Positions 19,555 to 28,856 of a stretch of 64,000 nucleotides of DNA are shown here, piece after piece. Origin of the DNA: Yersinia rohdei ATCC 43380 (GTDB lineage: Bacteria > Pseudomonadota > Gammaproteobacteria > Enterobacterales > Enterobacteriaceae); the NCBI RefSeq assembly GCF_000173775.1, contig NZ_ACCD01000004.1, positions 1 to 64,000 on the forward strand, given 5' to 3'. Every line of letters starts with the position of its first letter. Within the stretch, counting starts at the first letter, position 1. The notes beneath the pieces are model-generated. The model saw only the letters and a list, made by a program, of their open reading frames with translations, did not search any database and was not told the DNA's origin. Both the position numbers and the translations under genes were made by a program.

Positions 19555-19570
19555 TGTGACAAAGTTCAAA
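19555..19570. promoter_or_regulatory. CRP site candidate, kdgM
   Basis: TGTGA-CAAAGT-TCAAA matches the CRP consensus TGTGA-N6-TCACA in the left half and three of five bases in the right. It lies about 145-160 bases before kdgM, upstream of the KdgR candidate. Confidence 0.4.
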
Positions 19571-19980
19571 GTAATTAACTTTACTTAATGCACTTATGCC
19601 GACAGAATTCGGTCACATCCTAGGCGTAGTAAGGGATTGATGCTATTTTCTGTGAGGTTTTCTGCGTAATAAATAGTCTTGACTAATTATGATAAAATAT
19701 TGTATGCAGAAAAAAATAAAATCAATAATATCAAGGGCAATATTTTCATTTGGTTATTATTATTGATTTTAATTAAGTTAATATAATTGAGAATACTTTT
19801 GAAATCCCTGTAAAAAAAAGCAATAAATATGCACGCCAGTAAGTCTTGCCTAGGTTTCTATTTATAGTAATTAAGACTTAATATGAGAAAGGATAATTGT
19901 TGAATTTGACGAAAAGATATCTGCTATAGAAACAACCGGGGAAGGTAAAGGCGCGGCCCTTATGAGCCCAAGGGCGGCCG

Positions 19981-20012
19981 AGTAACCAAGTAACCAAGTA
20001 ACCAAGTAACCA
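19981..20012. repeat. 8-bp tandem repeat, four copies
   Basis: AGTAACCA is repeated four times without a mismatch, ending 14 bases beyond the hmsP stop. A G+C-rich hairpin-like stretch (about 19951-19980) follows in the direction of hmsP transcription. Otherwise the 616-base kdgM-hmsP gap is AT-rich, apart from the kdgM control sites. Confidence 0.9.
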
Positions 20013-20026
20013 ACACAGCTAGCACC

Positions 20027-22030
20027 TCAAGGGCGCAGTGTATAGCGGGTCTCAAACTCCTCGCGTGGTAACGCCTTTGAAAATAAAAAACCCTGCCCGT
20101 AATGAATGCCGTGCGCTAATAGCCATTGGCGCTGTTCATCGGTTTCTATCCCTTCGGCAATCACTCTTAGTTTTAGCACCTCGGAAATAGTGCTGATAAT
20201 ACGCGCCATGACATCATCTTCTGGCAAGTGTTTGACAAAGATTTTATCCAGCTTAATTGCGCTAATTGGCAAATCTTTCAGGTGGTTGAGATACTGTAGG
20301 CTTGAGTATCCCATACCAAAATCATCCAGTGCGATAGATAAACCCAGGCCTTGTAATTCACGCAATAACATCAGGGCTTCATCCAGATCCTGAAGGCGGG
20401 CGGTCTCGGTTATCTCTAAGATAAGCTGGCGCGGGTTTATTTGATAGTGACTGATTATGGTTTTTAAATGGGGTAGAAATTGATCACTTTTCACCTGCAA
20501 CCCTGAAATATTGACAGCCAGAGACAAAGTAATGCCCTGCGCCTTCCAATCAGCCAGAATGCGGCACGCCTCTTCCAGAACCCAATTTCCTAGTGGAACC
20601 ATCACCCCGCCTTCTTCTGCCCCAGGGACAAATTCAGAAGGTGATTGATAGCTGCCATCAGCCTGACGCCAACGCAGTAATGCTTCCGCGCCGATAACCC
20701 GCGGCTGTTGCATATCCCATTGCGGCTGCAAAAATAGAACAAAATCTTGATTATCAATCGCCTGCAAAATGTCATTTTCTTGTGTCAGCCGTTTTTGCGT
20801 TTTTTCCGTCAAACGCGGTTCGAAGACTACAATTTGGTTTCTCCCCTGATGGTGGGCGGCCATCATGGCGGTACTGGCATTGCGCATCAAGCATTCGGCA
20901 GTTTCATTTTGAGATTGATAATCTGTTATTCCGATACTGGCACTGGGCCGCAGTTGCATATTGCTAAATATTAATGGCTGGGTGATTTGGGTCATAATCC
21001 GCCGCGCCAGTTGCATGGCTGGGAATGGGCGGCTGATGCCCCTGGCCAGCACAGCAAATTCGGTTTTGCTCAGTTGTGCCAATAAGCTTTTTTCATCAAG
21101 ACACTGTTCCAATCGTTGCGCCATTGTCAGCGAGAGTTGCTGATGCTGCTCTTCAGTCATTACACCGGAAACCTCTTGTAAGGTTTCAATACCAATGACT
21201 AACAGATGAAATTTCTCACACTGCATACCACTGGCAATATCTTCTTCGAGCAGGTGCATAAACAGTGAGCGGTTGGGCAATTGGGTAACAGGAAAGCGGC
21301 TATAAATACGGTTCATGTCCGTATAAGCCTCCGCTAACAGTTGCTGGTTACGATTATAATTATGCACCAGCACCCCCAGTTCATCATCCTGATGATAAGC
21401 AGGCATAGTAAGTTGGTGATTTAACACACCTTGATGACCGATTTTATCTAACTCTTTGGCCATGGCCCGGAGTGGGTGAATAATTAAGCGATTAATACAC
21501 CAGGCAATAGAAACCGATAGCACCAATGCTAGCAGTAAATAAGTAGACAACATTGCCGATAGCGCACTGAGAATGAACTGATACATGCGAAAGGAATCGG
21601 CACGCAACACCAAATGCGCCAATGGCTGCGGGTTCGCAGACACCCGTTCCAGTGAATATAGCGGAACAGTTATCTCTACTGGCAAAGAAAAAACACGTTT
21701 CGCCCAGCGGGGAACAGGCCGTTCCGTGGGGAAATTAGCGTTTAAGACCTGGATTTGGTTTGGCAATATGACTTCGGCACGGCTAATAACGCCAATGGGC
21801 AGCAAGCTATTGAGGACTTGTTTGGCTTGCGGAATATCAACATTCAAAATAGCTTCAGATAGGGGTTGGCGAATTGAATAAGCGGCGCTCTCCAACTGCT
21901 TGGCGTAATCATCTTTGCGCTGCTGCACAAAGTGGAACAACTGAAGGATGATAAAAATACAGATAGTCACCAGTGCGACCACTGCCACTGCTGCCATTTG
22001 TTTAATCGTTAACGAACGCCTTACCCGCAA
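20027..22030 (-). CDS. hmsP: c-di-GMP phosphodiesterase HmsP (degenerate GGDEF + EAL)
   Basis: HmsP of Yersinia (YhjK/PdeK of E. coli) is an inner-membrane phosphodiesterase that lowers c-di-GMP and limits Hms-dependent biofilm. The 667-residue product shows a first span (about 10-30), a periplasmic sensor stretch, a second span (about 152-182), a HAMP linker, a GGDEF-like domain whose active motif has decayed to SKTEF, and a C-terminal EAL domain. The EAL residues are intact: AEALLRW, NISGLQ, EITE, LDDFGMGYSS, IKLDK, IAEGIE and GQGF. The start is a TTG with GGAG 7 bases upstream; no ATG fits. The position between dctA and dpp matches E. coli yhjK. Confidence 0.93.
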   Translation of the reverse strand: MRVRRSLTIKQMAAVAVVALVTICIFIILQLFHFVQQRKDDYAKQLESAAYSIRQPLSEAILNVDIPQAKQVLNSLLPIGVISRAEVILPNQIQVLNANFPTERPVPRWAKRVFSLPVEITVPLYSLERVSANPQPLAHLVLRADSFRMYQFILSALSAMLSTYLLLALVLSVSIAWCINRLIIHPLRAMAKELDKIGHQGVLNHQLTMPAYHQDDELGVLVHNYNRNQQLLAEAYTDMNRIYSRFPVTQLPNRSLFMHLLEEDIASGMQCEKFHLLVIGIETLQEVSGVMTEEQHQQLSLTMAQRLEQCLDEKSLLAQLSKTEFAVLARGISRPFPAMQLARRIMTQITQPLIFSNMQLRPSASIGITDYQSQNETAECLMRNASTAMMAAHHQGRNQIVVFEPRLTEKTQKRLTQENDILQAIDNQDFVLFLQPQWDMQQPRVIGAEALLRWRQADGSYQSPSEFVPGAEEGGVMVPLGNWVLEEACRILADWKAQGITLSLAVNISGLQVKSDQFLPHLKTIISHYQINPRQLILEITETARLQDLDEALMLLRELQGLGLSIALDDFGMGYSSLQYLNHLKDLPISAIKLDKIFVKHLPEDDVMARIISTISEVLKLRVIAEGIETDEQRQWLLAHGIHYGQGFLFSKALPREEFETRYTLRP

Positions 22031-22291
22031 ACTCGTTCTCCGCCAATTCCGACTGAATAAAATAAAATAGTTGCCACAATTTAATGGCTGCTCGTCGACT
22101 CTGTCTGAGTATACTCGATCGCCTCCACATTTTATCTGTGATGACTAACCGGAGGGAAGAATACCGTGGGTTTCAGTCTTTTCCTATCGAGATAACAACA
22201 TCAATGCGCTACTTCACCCTTAAATGTTCATTTTTCATGAGAGTCAGGGCGTCCAGCAGGTGATTTAATTTCGGTGTGGCGTGCTGTTTAT

Positions 22292-22322
22292 AAAAAAAAC
22301 GCCGAATAATCGGCGTTTTTAT
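22292..22322 (-). terminator. terminator of dpp operon
   Basis: CGCCGA-ATAA-TCGGCG stem (22300-22315) with an A run on one side and a T run on the other, about 40 bases past the dppF stop. It separates dpp from hmsP; the rest of the 324-base gap is the hmsP promoter region. Confidence 0.85.
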
Positions 22323-22354
22323 ATTTAATGAATAGCATATTTAGCCAGAAATTC

Positions 22355-23377
22355 TTAACTGGCTTTATCTGCTTCATCTTGATCAACAGCAAAACAGGCC
22401 ACCATTTGGTCACCGTATTTCTTCAGTTGCGGTTGCAGTTGAGTACAGGTGCCGAATGCCCGACGGCAACGCGCATTAAATGCACAGCCAGGCGGTGGGC
22501 TCATTGGGCTTGGTAACTCACCTGTCAGCTTAATACGCTCACGGCGCATATCCGGGTTGAGCCGTGGTGTCGCCGATAACAATGCTTGAGTATAGGGGTG
22601 GCGTGGGTTGTTAAAAATGGCCTCTTTACTGCCTTTTTCAACACAACGCCCCAGATACATCACCATGACTTCATCGGCAATATGCTCAACCACTGACAGA
22701 TCATGGGAGATAAAGACATACGACAGCCCCAGCTCCTGTTGCAAATCCATCATCAGGTTCAATACTTGCGCCCGCACTGACACATCCAGCGCAGAAACAG
22801 GTTCATCGGCAATCACCACATCTGGATTCAACATTAACCCGCGCGCGATGGCGATGCGCTGGCGCTGACCGCCGGAAAACATATGTGGATAGCGGTCATA
22901 ATGTTCGGTTTTTAAACCGACTTTTGCCATCATCGCCAAGGTTTTTTCACGACGTTCTTTGCTGCTAAGCTTGGTATTGATTTGCAACGGCTCTTCCAGA
23001 ATCTGCCCCACTTTCTTGCGTGGATTCAGTGAACCATAAGGGTTCTGGAACACAATCTGGATTTTCTGGCGGCGCAGTTTTTCAGCACTTTCATCCGGTT
23101 TGAGCAAATCCTGACCTTGGTAGTAAAGCTCACCACCGGTAGGGATTTCTATCATCGTCAGTAAACGGCCCAGTGTGGATTTACCGCAGCCGGACTCCCC
23201 AACCACCGCTAAAGTTTTACCCCGCTCCAATGTGAAAGACACACCATCAAGCGCTTTAACCAAACGCTCTGGGGCAAATAACCCTTTTTTAACCGGATAG
23301 TATTTCTTTAAATCAATAGCTTGCAACAGTGGTTTGGTTGCTTGTGATTCATTTTTCATTTCAATCGGTTGACTCAT
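22355..23377 (-). CDS. dppF: dipeptide ABC transporter ATPase DppF
   Basis: DppF is one of the two ATPases that power dipeptide import through DppBC. The 340-residue protein has Walker [13 protein letters not shown]-loop [10 protein letters not shown], signature [15 protein letters not shown], Walker [12 protein letters not shown] and the H-loop SHDLSV. The C-terminal oligopeptide-family extension has the cysteine cluster [14 protein letters not shown], as in Opp/Dpp ATPases. Its ATG overlaps the dppD stop by 4 bases (ATGA), so translation is coupled. Confidence 0.97.
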   Translation of the reverse strand: MSQPIEMKNESQATKPLLQAIDLKKYYPVKKGLFAPERLVKALDGVSFTLERGKTLAVVGESGCGKSTLGRLLTMIEIPTGGELYYQGQDLLKPDESAEKLRRQKIQIVFQNPYGSLNPRKKVGQILEEPLQINTKLSSKERREKTLAMMAKVGLKTEHYDRYPHMFSGGQRQRIAIARGLMLNPDVVIADEPVSALDVSVRAQVLNLMMDLQQELGLSYVFISHDLSVVEHIADEVMVMYLGRCVEKGSKEAIFNNPRHPYTQALLSATPRLNPDMRRERIKLTGELPSPMSPPPGCAFNARCRRAFGTCTQLQPQLKKYGDQMVACFAVDQDEADKAS

Positions 23378-24354
23378 AAGGTCGGCCTCCCCGCATCATC
23401 AAGCGGTGTATGGCATTTAACCTGACGCCCCGCCGGCCCCAATAACTCTGGCTCTTCACTGCGGCAACGATCGTTAGCATACGGGCAACGTGGGTTAAGC
23501 AAGCAGCCTTCAGGCCGGTCATATTTACCCGGAACCACACCCGGCAAAGAGGCTAACCGTGCTTTATCCTGTGCAAACTCCGGTAGCGCCCGCAATAATG
23601 CCTGGGTATAGGGATGCCGTGGTGTGCGGAAAATTTCTGACGATTTGCCGGTTTCAACCACCTGACCGGCATACATCACAATAATATGATGAGCAGCCTC
23701 AGAAACTAATGCCAGGTCATGAGTAATCAACAACAGCGCCATATTTTCGCGCTGCTGTAATTCCAACAGCAATTCAATAATCTGCGCCTGGATAGTGACG
23801 TCCAGTGCTGTTGTCGGCTCATCAGCAATTAACAATTTAGGCCGGCAAGCAATCGCCATTGCAATCATTACGCGCTGGCTCATCCCGCCAGAAAGTTGGT
23901 GTGGATAAACATCCAACCGTGAGGCCGGATCAGGTATCCCCACTAAGGTCAGTAAATCCACTGCCCGCTGATGACGGGTTTTGCGGTTGCCCCCCTGATG
24001 TACCTTCAGTGCTTCCATAATTTGGAAACCGACGGTATAGCACGGGTTAAGGCTGGTCATTGGGTCTTGGAAGATCATCGCGATTTCCGATCCCACCAAC
24101 TGACGCCGCTCTTTTTCAGATATTTTCGTCAAGTCGCGGCCATTAAACTCCAGTTTGTCGGCCATCACTTTACCGGGGTAATCAATCAGCCCCATGATTG
24201 CCAGTGAACTGACCGATTTTCCGGAGCCAGATTCGCCGACAATCCCGACCACCTGACCTTGCTCAATGCTGTAACTGATGCGGTCTACTGCTTTGAACGG
24301 CGCGCCTTCGTCACCGAAGTGCACCGATAATTTATCTACATTTAAAAGTGCCAT
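23374..24354 (-). CDS. dppD: dipeptide ABC transporter ATPase DppD
   Basis: Second ATPase of the dipeptide importer. The 326-residue protein shows Walker [14 protein letters not shown]-loop [10 protein letters not shown], signature [14 protein letters not shown], Walker [13 protein letters not shown]-loop THDLAL and the C-terminal cysteine-rich [14 protein letters not shown] extension of the Opp/Dpp class. It starts 15 bases after dppC and overlaps dppF. Confidence 0.97.
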   Translation of the reverse strand: MALLNVDKLSVHFGDEGAPFKAVDRISYSIEQGQVVGIVGESGSGKSVSSLAIMGLIDYPGKVMADKLEFNGRDLTKISEKERRQLVGSEIAMIFQDPMTSLNPCYTVGFQIMEALKVHQGGNRKTRHQRAVDLLTLVGIPDPASRLDVYPHQLSGGMSQRVMIAMAIACRPKLLIADEPTTALDVTIQAQIIELLLELQQRENMALLLITHDLALVSEAAHHIIVMYAGQVVETGKSSEIFRTPRHPYTQALLRALPEFAQDKARLASLPGVVPGKYDRPEGCLLNPRCPYANDRCRSEEPELLGPAGRQVKCHTPLDDAGRPTL

Positions 24355-24369
24355 CTCTCGCTACCTCTG

Positions 24370-25272
24370 TTACTGCTTGAGTTTGGGGTCGAGAGCATCA
24401 CGCAGGCCGTCCCCCATCAGGTTAAACGCCAGAACCGTCAGCAGAATCGCCACACCGGGGAAGGTCACGACCCACCAGGCGCTTTGGGCGAACTGCAACA
24501 CATCAGAGAGCATGGTGCCCCATTCTGGTGTTGGCGGTTGCGCACCCATGCCGAGAAAGCCGAGAGCCGCCATATCCAGAATGGCGTTAGAGAAGCCGAG
24601 AGAAGCCTGCACGATCAGCGGCGCAAGGCAGTTTGGCAAAATATTGATAAACATCTGGCGCATCGCACCCGCGCCAGCCACTCTTGAGGCGGTCACGTAG
24701 TCGCGATTGACCTCGACCAACACTGCGGCCCGCGTCAACCGCACATAATGCGGTAAGGCAACAAAGGTTAGCGCCAGAGAGGCATTCACAATCGAAGGCC
24801 CGAACACCGCCACCAAAACCAACGCCAGCAACAAACTTGGCAGTGCCAGCATGATATCGACAATTCGCATAATGATGGCATCGACAACGCCGCCAAAATA
24901 ACCTGCCAGCAAACCGAAAACGACCCCCATCACCAATGACAGCACCACCACCAGGCAGCCGACCAACAGTGAGAGGCGAGCACCATACATCAGGCGGGAC
25001 AAGACATCGCGCCCCACATCATCAGTACCAAGAATAAACTTCCAGCTACCGCCTGCTTCCCAGACCGGTGGCTTCAGTAATGCATCGCGAAATTGCTCTG
25101 CCGGGCCGTGGGGGGCAAGCCAGGTCGCCCCTGCGGCGATCACCAGCATAATAATGATGTAAAACAGGCCGATAACAGCCCCTTTATTGCGCTTGAAATA
25201 GTGCCAAAACTCTTGCAATGGAGTCATCGGCTTCGGCGCACTTTTTACTGTAGACTCAGTAAGTTGAGACAT
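24370..25272 (-). CDS. dppC: dipeptide ABC transporter permease DppC
   Basis: Inner-membrane permease of the dipeptide importer. The 300-residue protein carries an N-terminal cytosolic segment, a first span (about 33-53) and five further spans, GTDDVGRDVLSRLMYGARLSL at the family's second periplasmic/membrane boundary, and the EAA loop RVAGAGAMRQMFINILPN that contacts the ATPases. GGGG lies before the ATG. It lies 10 bases after dppB. Confidence 0.97.
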   Translation of the reverse strand: MSQLTESTVKSAPKPMTPLQEFWHYFKRNKGAVIGLFYIIIMLVIAAGATWLAPHGPAEQFRDALLKPPVWEAGGSWKFILGTDDVGRDVLSRLMYGARLSLLVGCLVVVLSLVMGVVFGLLAGYFGGVVDAIIMRIVDIMLALPSLLLALVLVAVFGPSIVNASLALTFVALPHYVRLTRAAVLVEVNRDYVTASRVAGAGAMRQMFINILPNCLAPLIVQASLGFSNAILDMAALGFLGMGAQPPTPEWGTMLSDVLQFAQSAWWVVTFPGVAILLTVLAFNLMGDGLRDALDPKLKQ

Positions 25273-25282
25273 TTTGCGCCCC

Positions 25283-26302
25283 TTATTTCTTGTGACGAAT
25301 ACGCGGGTTAACTACGCCATAGAGCACATCTACCAGCAAGTTAACTAAAATAATCATGATAGCGACCAGCAACACCCCACCCTGTACCACCGGGTAATCT
25401 CGGCGTTGCAATGCGTCCATCAACCAGCGCCCTAACCCCGGCCAGGAGAAGATGGTTTCCGTCAAAATTGCCCCTGCCAGCATGGTGCCAACCTGCAAGC
25501 CAATGACCGTCACAACCGGCAGTAAAGCATTGCGCAGAGCATGAACCACAATGACTCGCATCCGGCTCAGGCCTTTCGCGCGCGCGGTACGAATATAATC
25601 TTCGCCCAAGACTTCCAGCATAGAGGAACGGGTCATGCGCACGATAACGGCGAGGGGAATGGTGCCCAACACAATGGCGGGTAAAATCATATGCATCACG
25701 GCGTCTTTAAAGTCGCCTGGTTCACCCCAAACAAAGGTGTCAATCAGCATAAAACCGGTCAAAGGAAGGCTATCATCAAGGAAGACTGTATCGCTGACAC
25801 GCCCCGACACCGGGGTGAGGTTCCATTGCACCGAAACCAGCATAATCAGCATGATGCCCCACCAGAAAATAGGCATCGAATAACCCGTCAGGGATATCCC
25901 GACAGCGGTGTGATCAAATACGGAACCGCGTTTGACTGCCGCCAACACTCCGACAGGGATACCCACCGCCATTGCAAACAGCATCGCGCAGATCCCAAGC
26001 TCCAGTGTCGCTTTAAAGCGAGGAACAAATTCTTCCCAGACAGCAATGCGACTTTTCAGCGAAATGCCGAGGTCGCCATGTAATACGCCATTCACATAAT
26101 GGAAATATTGTTGATAGAGAGGCTTGTCTAGCCCCATTTCAGCCATGATTTGAGCATGGCGCTCAGCGGAGATTCCGCGTTCCCCAGCCATGATGGTCAC
26201 CGGGTCACCGGGGATCATATGGACAAAAGCAAAGGTCAGCAAAGTAATGCCGATAAACGTTGGGATAACTAACCCCAAACGTCGGAGTATGAACTGCAAC
26301 AT
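25283..26302 (-). CDS. dppB: dipeptide ABC transporter permease DppB
   Basis: Inner-membrane permease paired with DppC. The chosen start at 26302 gives 339 residues, the E. coli length, and begins MLQFILRRLGLVIPTFIGI, the first membrane span. The longer reading from 26368 adds 22 non-conserved residues. Six spans are visible, with an EAA loop RTARAKGLSRMRVIVVHALRN. The GGGAT site is next to the ATG. A 282-base spacer with a strong hairpin separates it from dppA, as in other enterobacteria where dppA is made in excess. Confidence 0.96.
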   Translation of the reverse strand: MLQFILRRLGLVIPTFIGITLLTFAFVHMIPGDPVTIMAGERGISAERHAQIMAEMGLDKPLYQQYFHYVNGVLHGDLGISLKSRIAVWEEFVPRFKATLELGICAMLFAMAVGIPVGVLAAVKRGSVFDHTAVGISLTGYSMPIFWWGIMLIMLVSVQWNLTPVSGRVSDTVFLDDSLPLTGFMLIDTFVWGEPGDFKDAVMHMILPAIVLGTIPLAVIVRMTRSSMLEVLGEDYIRTARAKGLSRMRVIVVHALRNALLPVVTVIGLQVGTMLAGAILTETIFSWPGLGRWLMDALQRRDYPVVQGGVLLVAIMIILVNLLVDVLYGVVNPRIRHKK

Positions 26303-26533
26303 ATCCCGAACTCTCTGTGTAGAATGCCGGGCTGCTCGTGGGCAACCAGGCTTATTAAACCTCCCCAATAAGCTATTTTATTTGCCATTTTCAGCAGGGC
26401 GGTGCTCATCACCGTCACGTATTGCGTGTTTCGGTGCGGGCTGCTGTCCATACTCAAAATTACTGCGACAATGACACTTATTGAGAGAAGTTATGTGGCT
26501 CACATCTGTATCTGTTTTAACCTAAATGAAGAA

Positions 26534-26562
26534 ACCGGTGAGCAGCTAATCTGCTCACCGGT
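26534..26562. terminator. dppA-dppB intercistronic hairpin
   Basis: Perfect 12-base arms ACCGGTGAGCAG and CTGCTCACCGGT around a 5-base loop, 23-51 bases after the dppA stop. There is no long T run, so it is best read as a partial terminator or 3'-end protector that raises dppA over dppBCDF. Confidence 0.75.
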
Positions 26563-26584
26563 CATACATAAATCAAGGTTAAAA

Positions 26585-28192
26585 TTAATCCAGGGACACG
26601 TTCTCGAAATGGTGTTTACCTAACGGATCAACAACATAGCCTTTCACTTCTTTACGTACTGGCTCGAACACAGTTGAGTGAGCAATAATCAGCGCAGGTG
26701 CTTGATCGTGCATCACAACTTGAGCTTGTTTGTAAAGAGCAACACGTTTGTCGTGGTCAGACTCAGCTCGCGCAGGCTGGATCACGTCTTCAAACGGCTT
26801 ATAACACCATCTTGAATAGTTGGAACCTTGCTTGGCCGCATCACAGCTAAACAGGGTGGCGAAGAAGTTATCCGGATCCCCATTGTCCCCAGTCCAACCC
26901 ATCATCACAGTTTCATGCTCGCCATCTTTGGCACGTTTGAGGTATTCGCCCCACTCGTAGGTCACAATCTTGGCTTTCACACCCACTTTCGCCCAGTCGG
27001 ACTGGATCATTTCAGCCATACGGCGGGCATTTGGGTTGTAAGGGCGCTGAACTGGCATTGCCCACAGGTCGATTTCAAAGCCATCTGGCAGACCGGCTTC
27101 TTTCAGCAGCTCTTTCGCCTTAGCCGGGTCGTAGGCGTAATCTTTCACTTCATCGTTATAGCCCCACATAGTTGGTGGGATCAGGTTCTTAGCCGGTTGG
27201 CCCGCGCCCTGATAAACCGCATCAATAATGGCTCCTTTATTGACAGCCATAGTCAATGCCTGGCGAACCTTCAGGTTATCCAGTGGTTTTTTCTCAACGT
27301 TGAAAGAGAGATACCCGACGTTCAGGCCCGGTTGCTCCATCAAGTTGATGGTTTTATCTTCTTTCATGCGAGCAATGTCAGCCGGGTTAGGGTATGGCAT
27401 AACCTGACATTCATTTTTCTGCAATTTAGCGTAACGAACTGATGCATCAGGTGTAATAGAGAAGACCAGACGATCAATTTGTGGTTTGGTGCCCCAGTAG
27501 CCAGGGAATGCTTTATAAAGAATACGAGAGTCTTTTTGATATTGCTGCAACTGGAATGGGCCGGTGCCGATTGGGTTCAAATCGACTTTTTCTGGGGTGC
27601 CCGCTTTCAACATATTGTCCGCATACTCAGCTGACAGAATTGATGCGAAGTCCATTGCCAGGTCTGCCAGGAATGGAGACTCCGGGCGCGCCAGTTCAAA
27701 GCGAACGGTATTATCGTCAACCTTAACCACATTGGTGATCAAATCACCCATACCCATACCCTGGAAGTATTCATAGCTGCCGCCAGATACTTTATGGTAC
27801 GGATGTTTATCATCCTTCTGACGCATGAAAGAATAAATCACATCATCAGCATTTAAATCACGAGTCGGTTTGAAGTCTTTATTATCTTGCCACTTCACAC
27901 CTTTACGCAGATGGAAAGTATAGGTTTTGCCGTCTTCGCTGATTTCCCACTTCTCAGCCAGGCCTGGTTCAATTTCCGTCGTGCCGAGTTTGAATTCAAC
28001 CAGACGGTTGTAAATAGGTACTGAGCTTGCATCATAAGTCGTGCCAGAGGTGAAAAGTTGTGGGTTAAAACCTTCCGGAGAACCTTCTGAACAATAAACC
28101 AATGTTTTCGCCTGAACACTGGCCGCTACGGTCAGTGCAATCAGCCCAATACCGAATTTCAGTATCCCTGTTTTTCCCAAGGAAATCGTCAT
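26585..28192 (-). CDS. dppA: periplasmic dipeptide-binding protein DppA
   Basis: DppA binds di- and some tripeptides in the periplasm, hands them to DppBCDF and, in E. coli, also serves dipeptide chemotaxis and haem uptake. The 535-residue protein has a signal peptide (1-28, cut SVQA|KT) and then TLVYCSEGSPEGFNPQ, the family 5 solute-binding start. GTGPFQLQQY and the cysteine pairs of DppA are present. The ATG has GGAG 8 bases upstream, within a C/A-rich leader. First gene of the dpp operon. Confidence 0.97.
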   Translation of the reverse strand: MTISLGKTGILKFGIGLIALTVAASVQAKTLVYCSEGSPEGFNPQLFTSGTTYDASSVPIYNRLVEFKLGTTEIEPGLAEKWEISEDGKTYTFHLRKGVKWQDNKDFKPTRDLNADDVIYSFMRQKDDKHPYHKVSGGSYEYFQGMGMGDLITNVVKVDDNTVRFELARPESPFLADLAMDFASILSAEYADNMLKAGTPEKVDLNPIGTGPFQLQQYQKDSRILYKAFPGYWGTKPQIDRLVFSITPDASVRYAKLQKNECQVMPYPNPADIARMKEDKTINLMEQPGLNVGYLSFNVEKKPLDNLKVRQALTMAVNKGAIIDAVYQGAGQPAKNLIPPTMWGYNDEVKDYAYDPAKAKELLKEAGLPDGFEIDLWAMPVQRPYNPNARRMAEMIQSDWAKVGVKAKIVTYEWGEYLKRAKDGEHETVMMGWTGDNGDPDNFFATLFSCDAAKQGSNYSRWCYKPFEDVIQPARAESDHDKRVALYKQAQVVMHDQAPALIIAHSTVFEPVRKEVKGYVVDPLGKHHFENVSLD

Positions 28193-28207
28193 CGCTTGTG
28201 CTCCATT

Positions 28208-28232
28208 ATGGTGATGTGTGTTGTGTGTACGG
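28208..28232 (-). promoter_or_regulatory. C/A-rich leader, likely GcvB sRNA target
   Basis: Just upstream of the dppA ribosome site the mRNA strand reads as alternating ACAC, CACACA and ATCACCAT. In E. coli and Salmonella the GU-rich R1 part of GcvB pairs with such C/A-rich leaders and represses dppA. The rest of the 664-base gap up to 28856 is AT-rich and holds no gene I can support. Confidence 0.6.
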
Positions 28233-28856
28233 TCAGGCCCTATAATTTTTTAGTCCACGGGCTGTACCGTTTTGGCCTACTAACCGCAGGGATGCGGGAT
28301 TGAGATGCCGGATAAATCTTATCGCGACGACAATTTTGAATGAGTGAAATCACCCAAACTGCTCTCGATTACTGCCCCTGAGGGTACCAATTTGGCAACA
28401 GTTGATGGCAACGTCAATATGGTTTGAAAGGATTTATCAAGACAATGAGAAACAGCATGCAAACATAAAAAAAACTTCTTGTTAACATTATCAGCATTAA
28501 AATTTATGCTATTAGCCATTAACTAGAGAGATGAACTGGCTGAATTAAATAAAGCAGTTGTAACATCCATTAACAAACAAAAAAACTTTGTTGCTAATTG
28601 ATGTATATCTGTTCAGATATTTTTGTAAATTCGACAGAAAACAGATGGAAATGCTACTGAGACAGCAGATAAGTGACGTGAATGTTGTCACATACAACCG
28701 AGATCGCGCACATCTTGCGTGTCATTAAAAAAGCAAAATCATTGCTGGCCAACATAGTACAACCAAGAGCCAGCATAACTCTCCGGCCAGATGCACAATT
28801 ATGGCGCCCCATTTCAGTGCATCAGTTTCTGAGCAGAGGATAACAAGGTATATTGC

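Noticed and set aside
28319-28519. 66-codon minus-strand ORF upstream of dppA
   Set aside because: No ribosome site, no recognisable motif, and it lies in the dppA upstream region; treated as chance.
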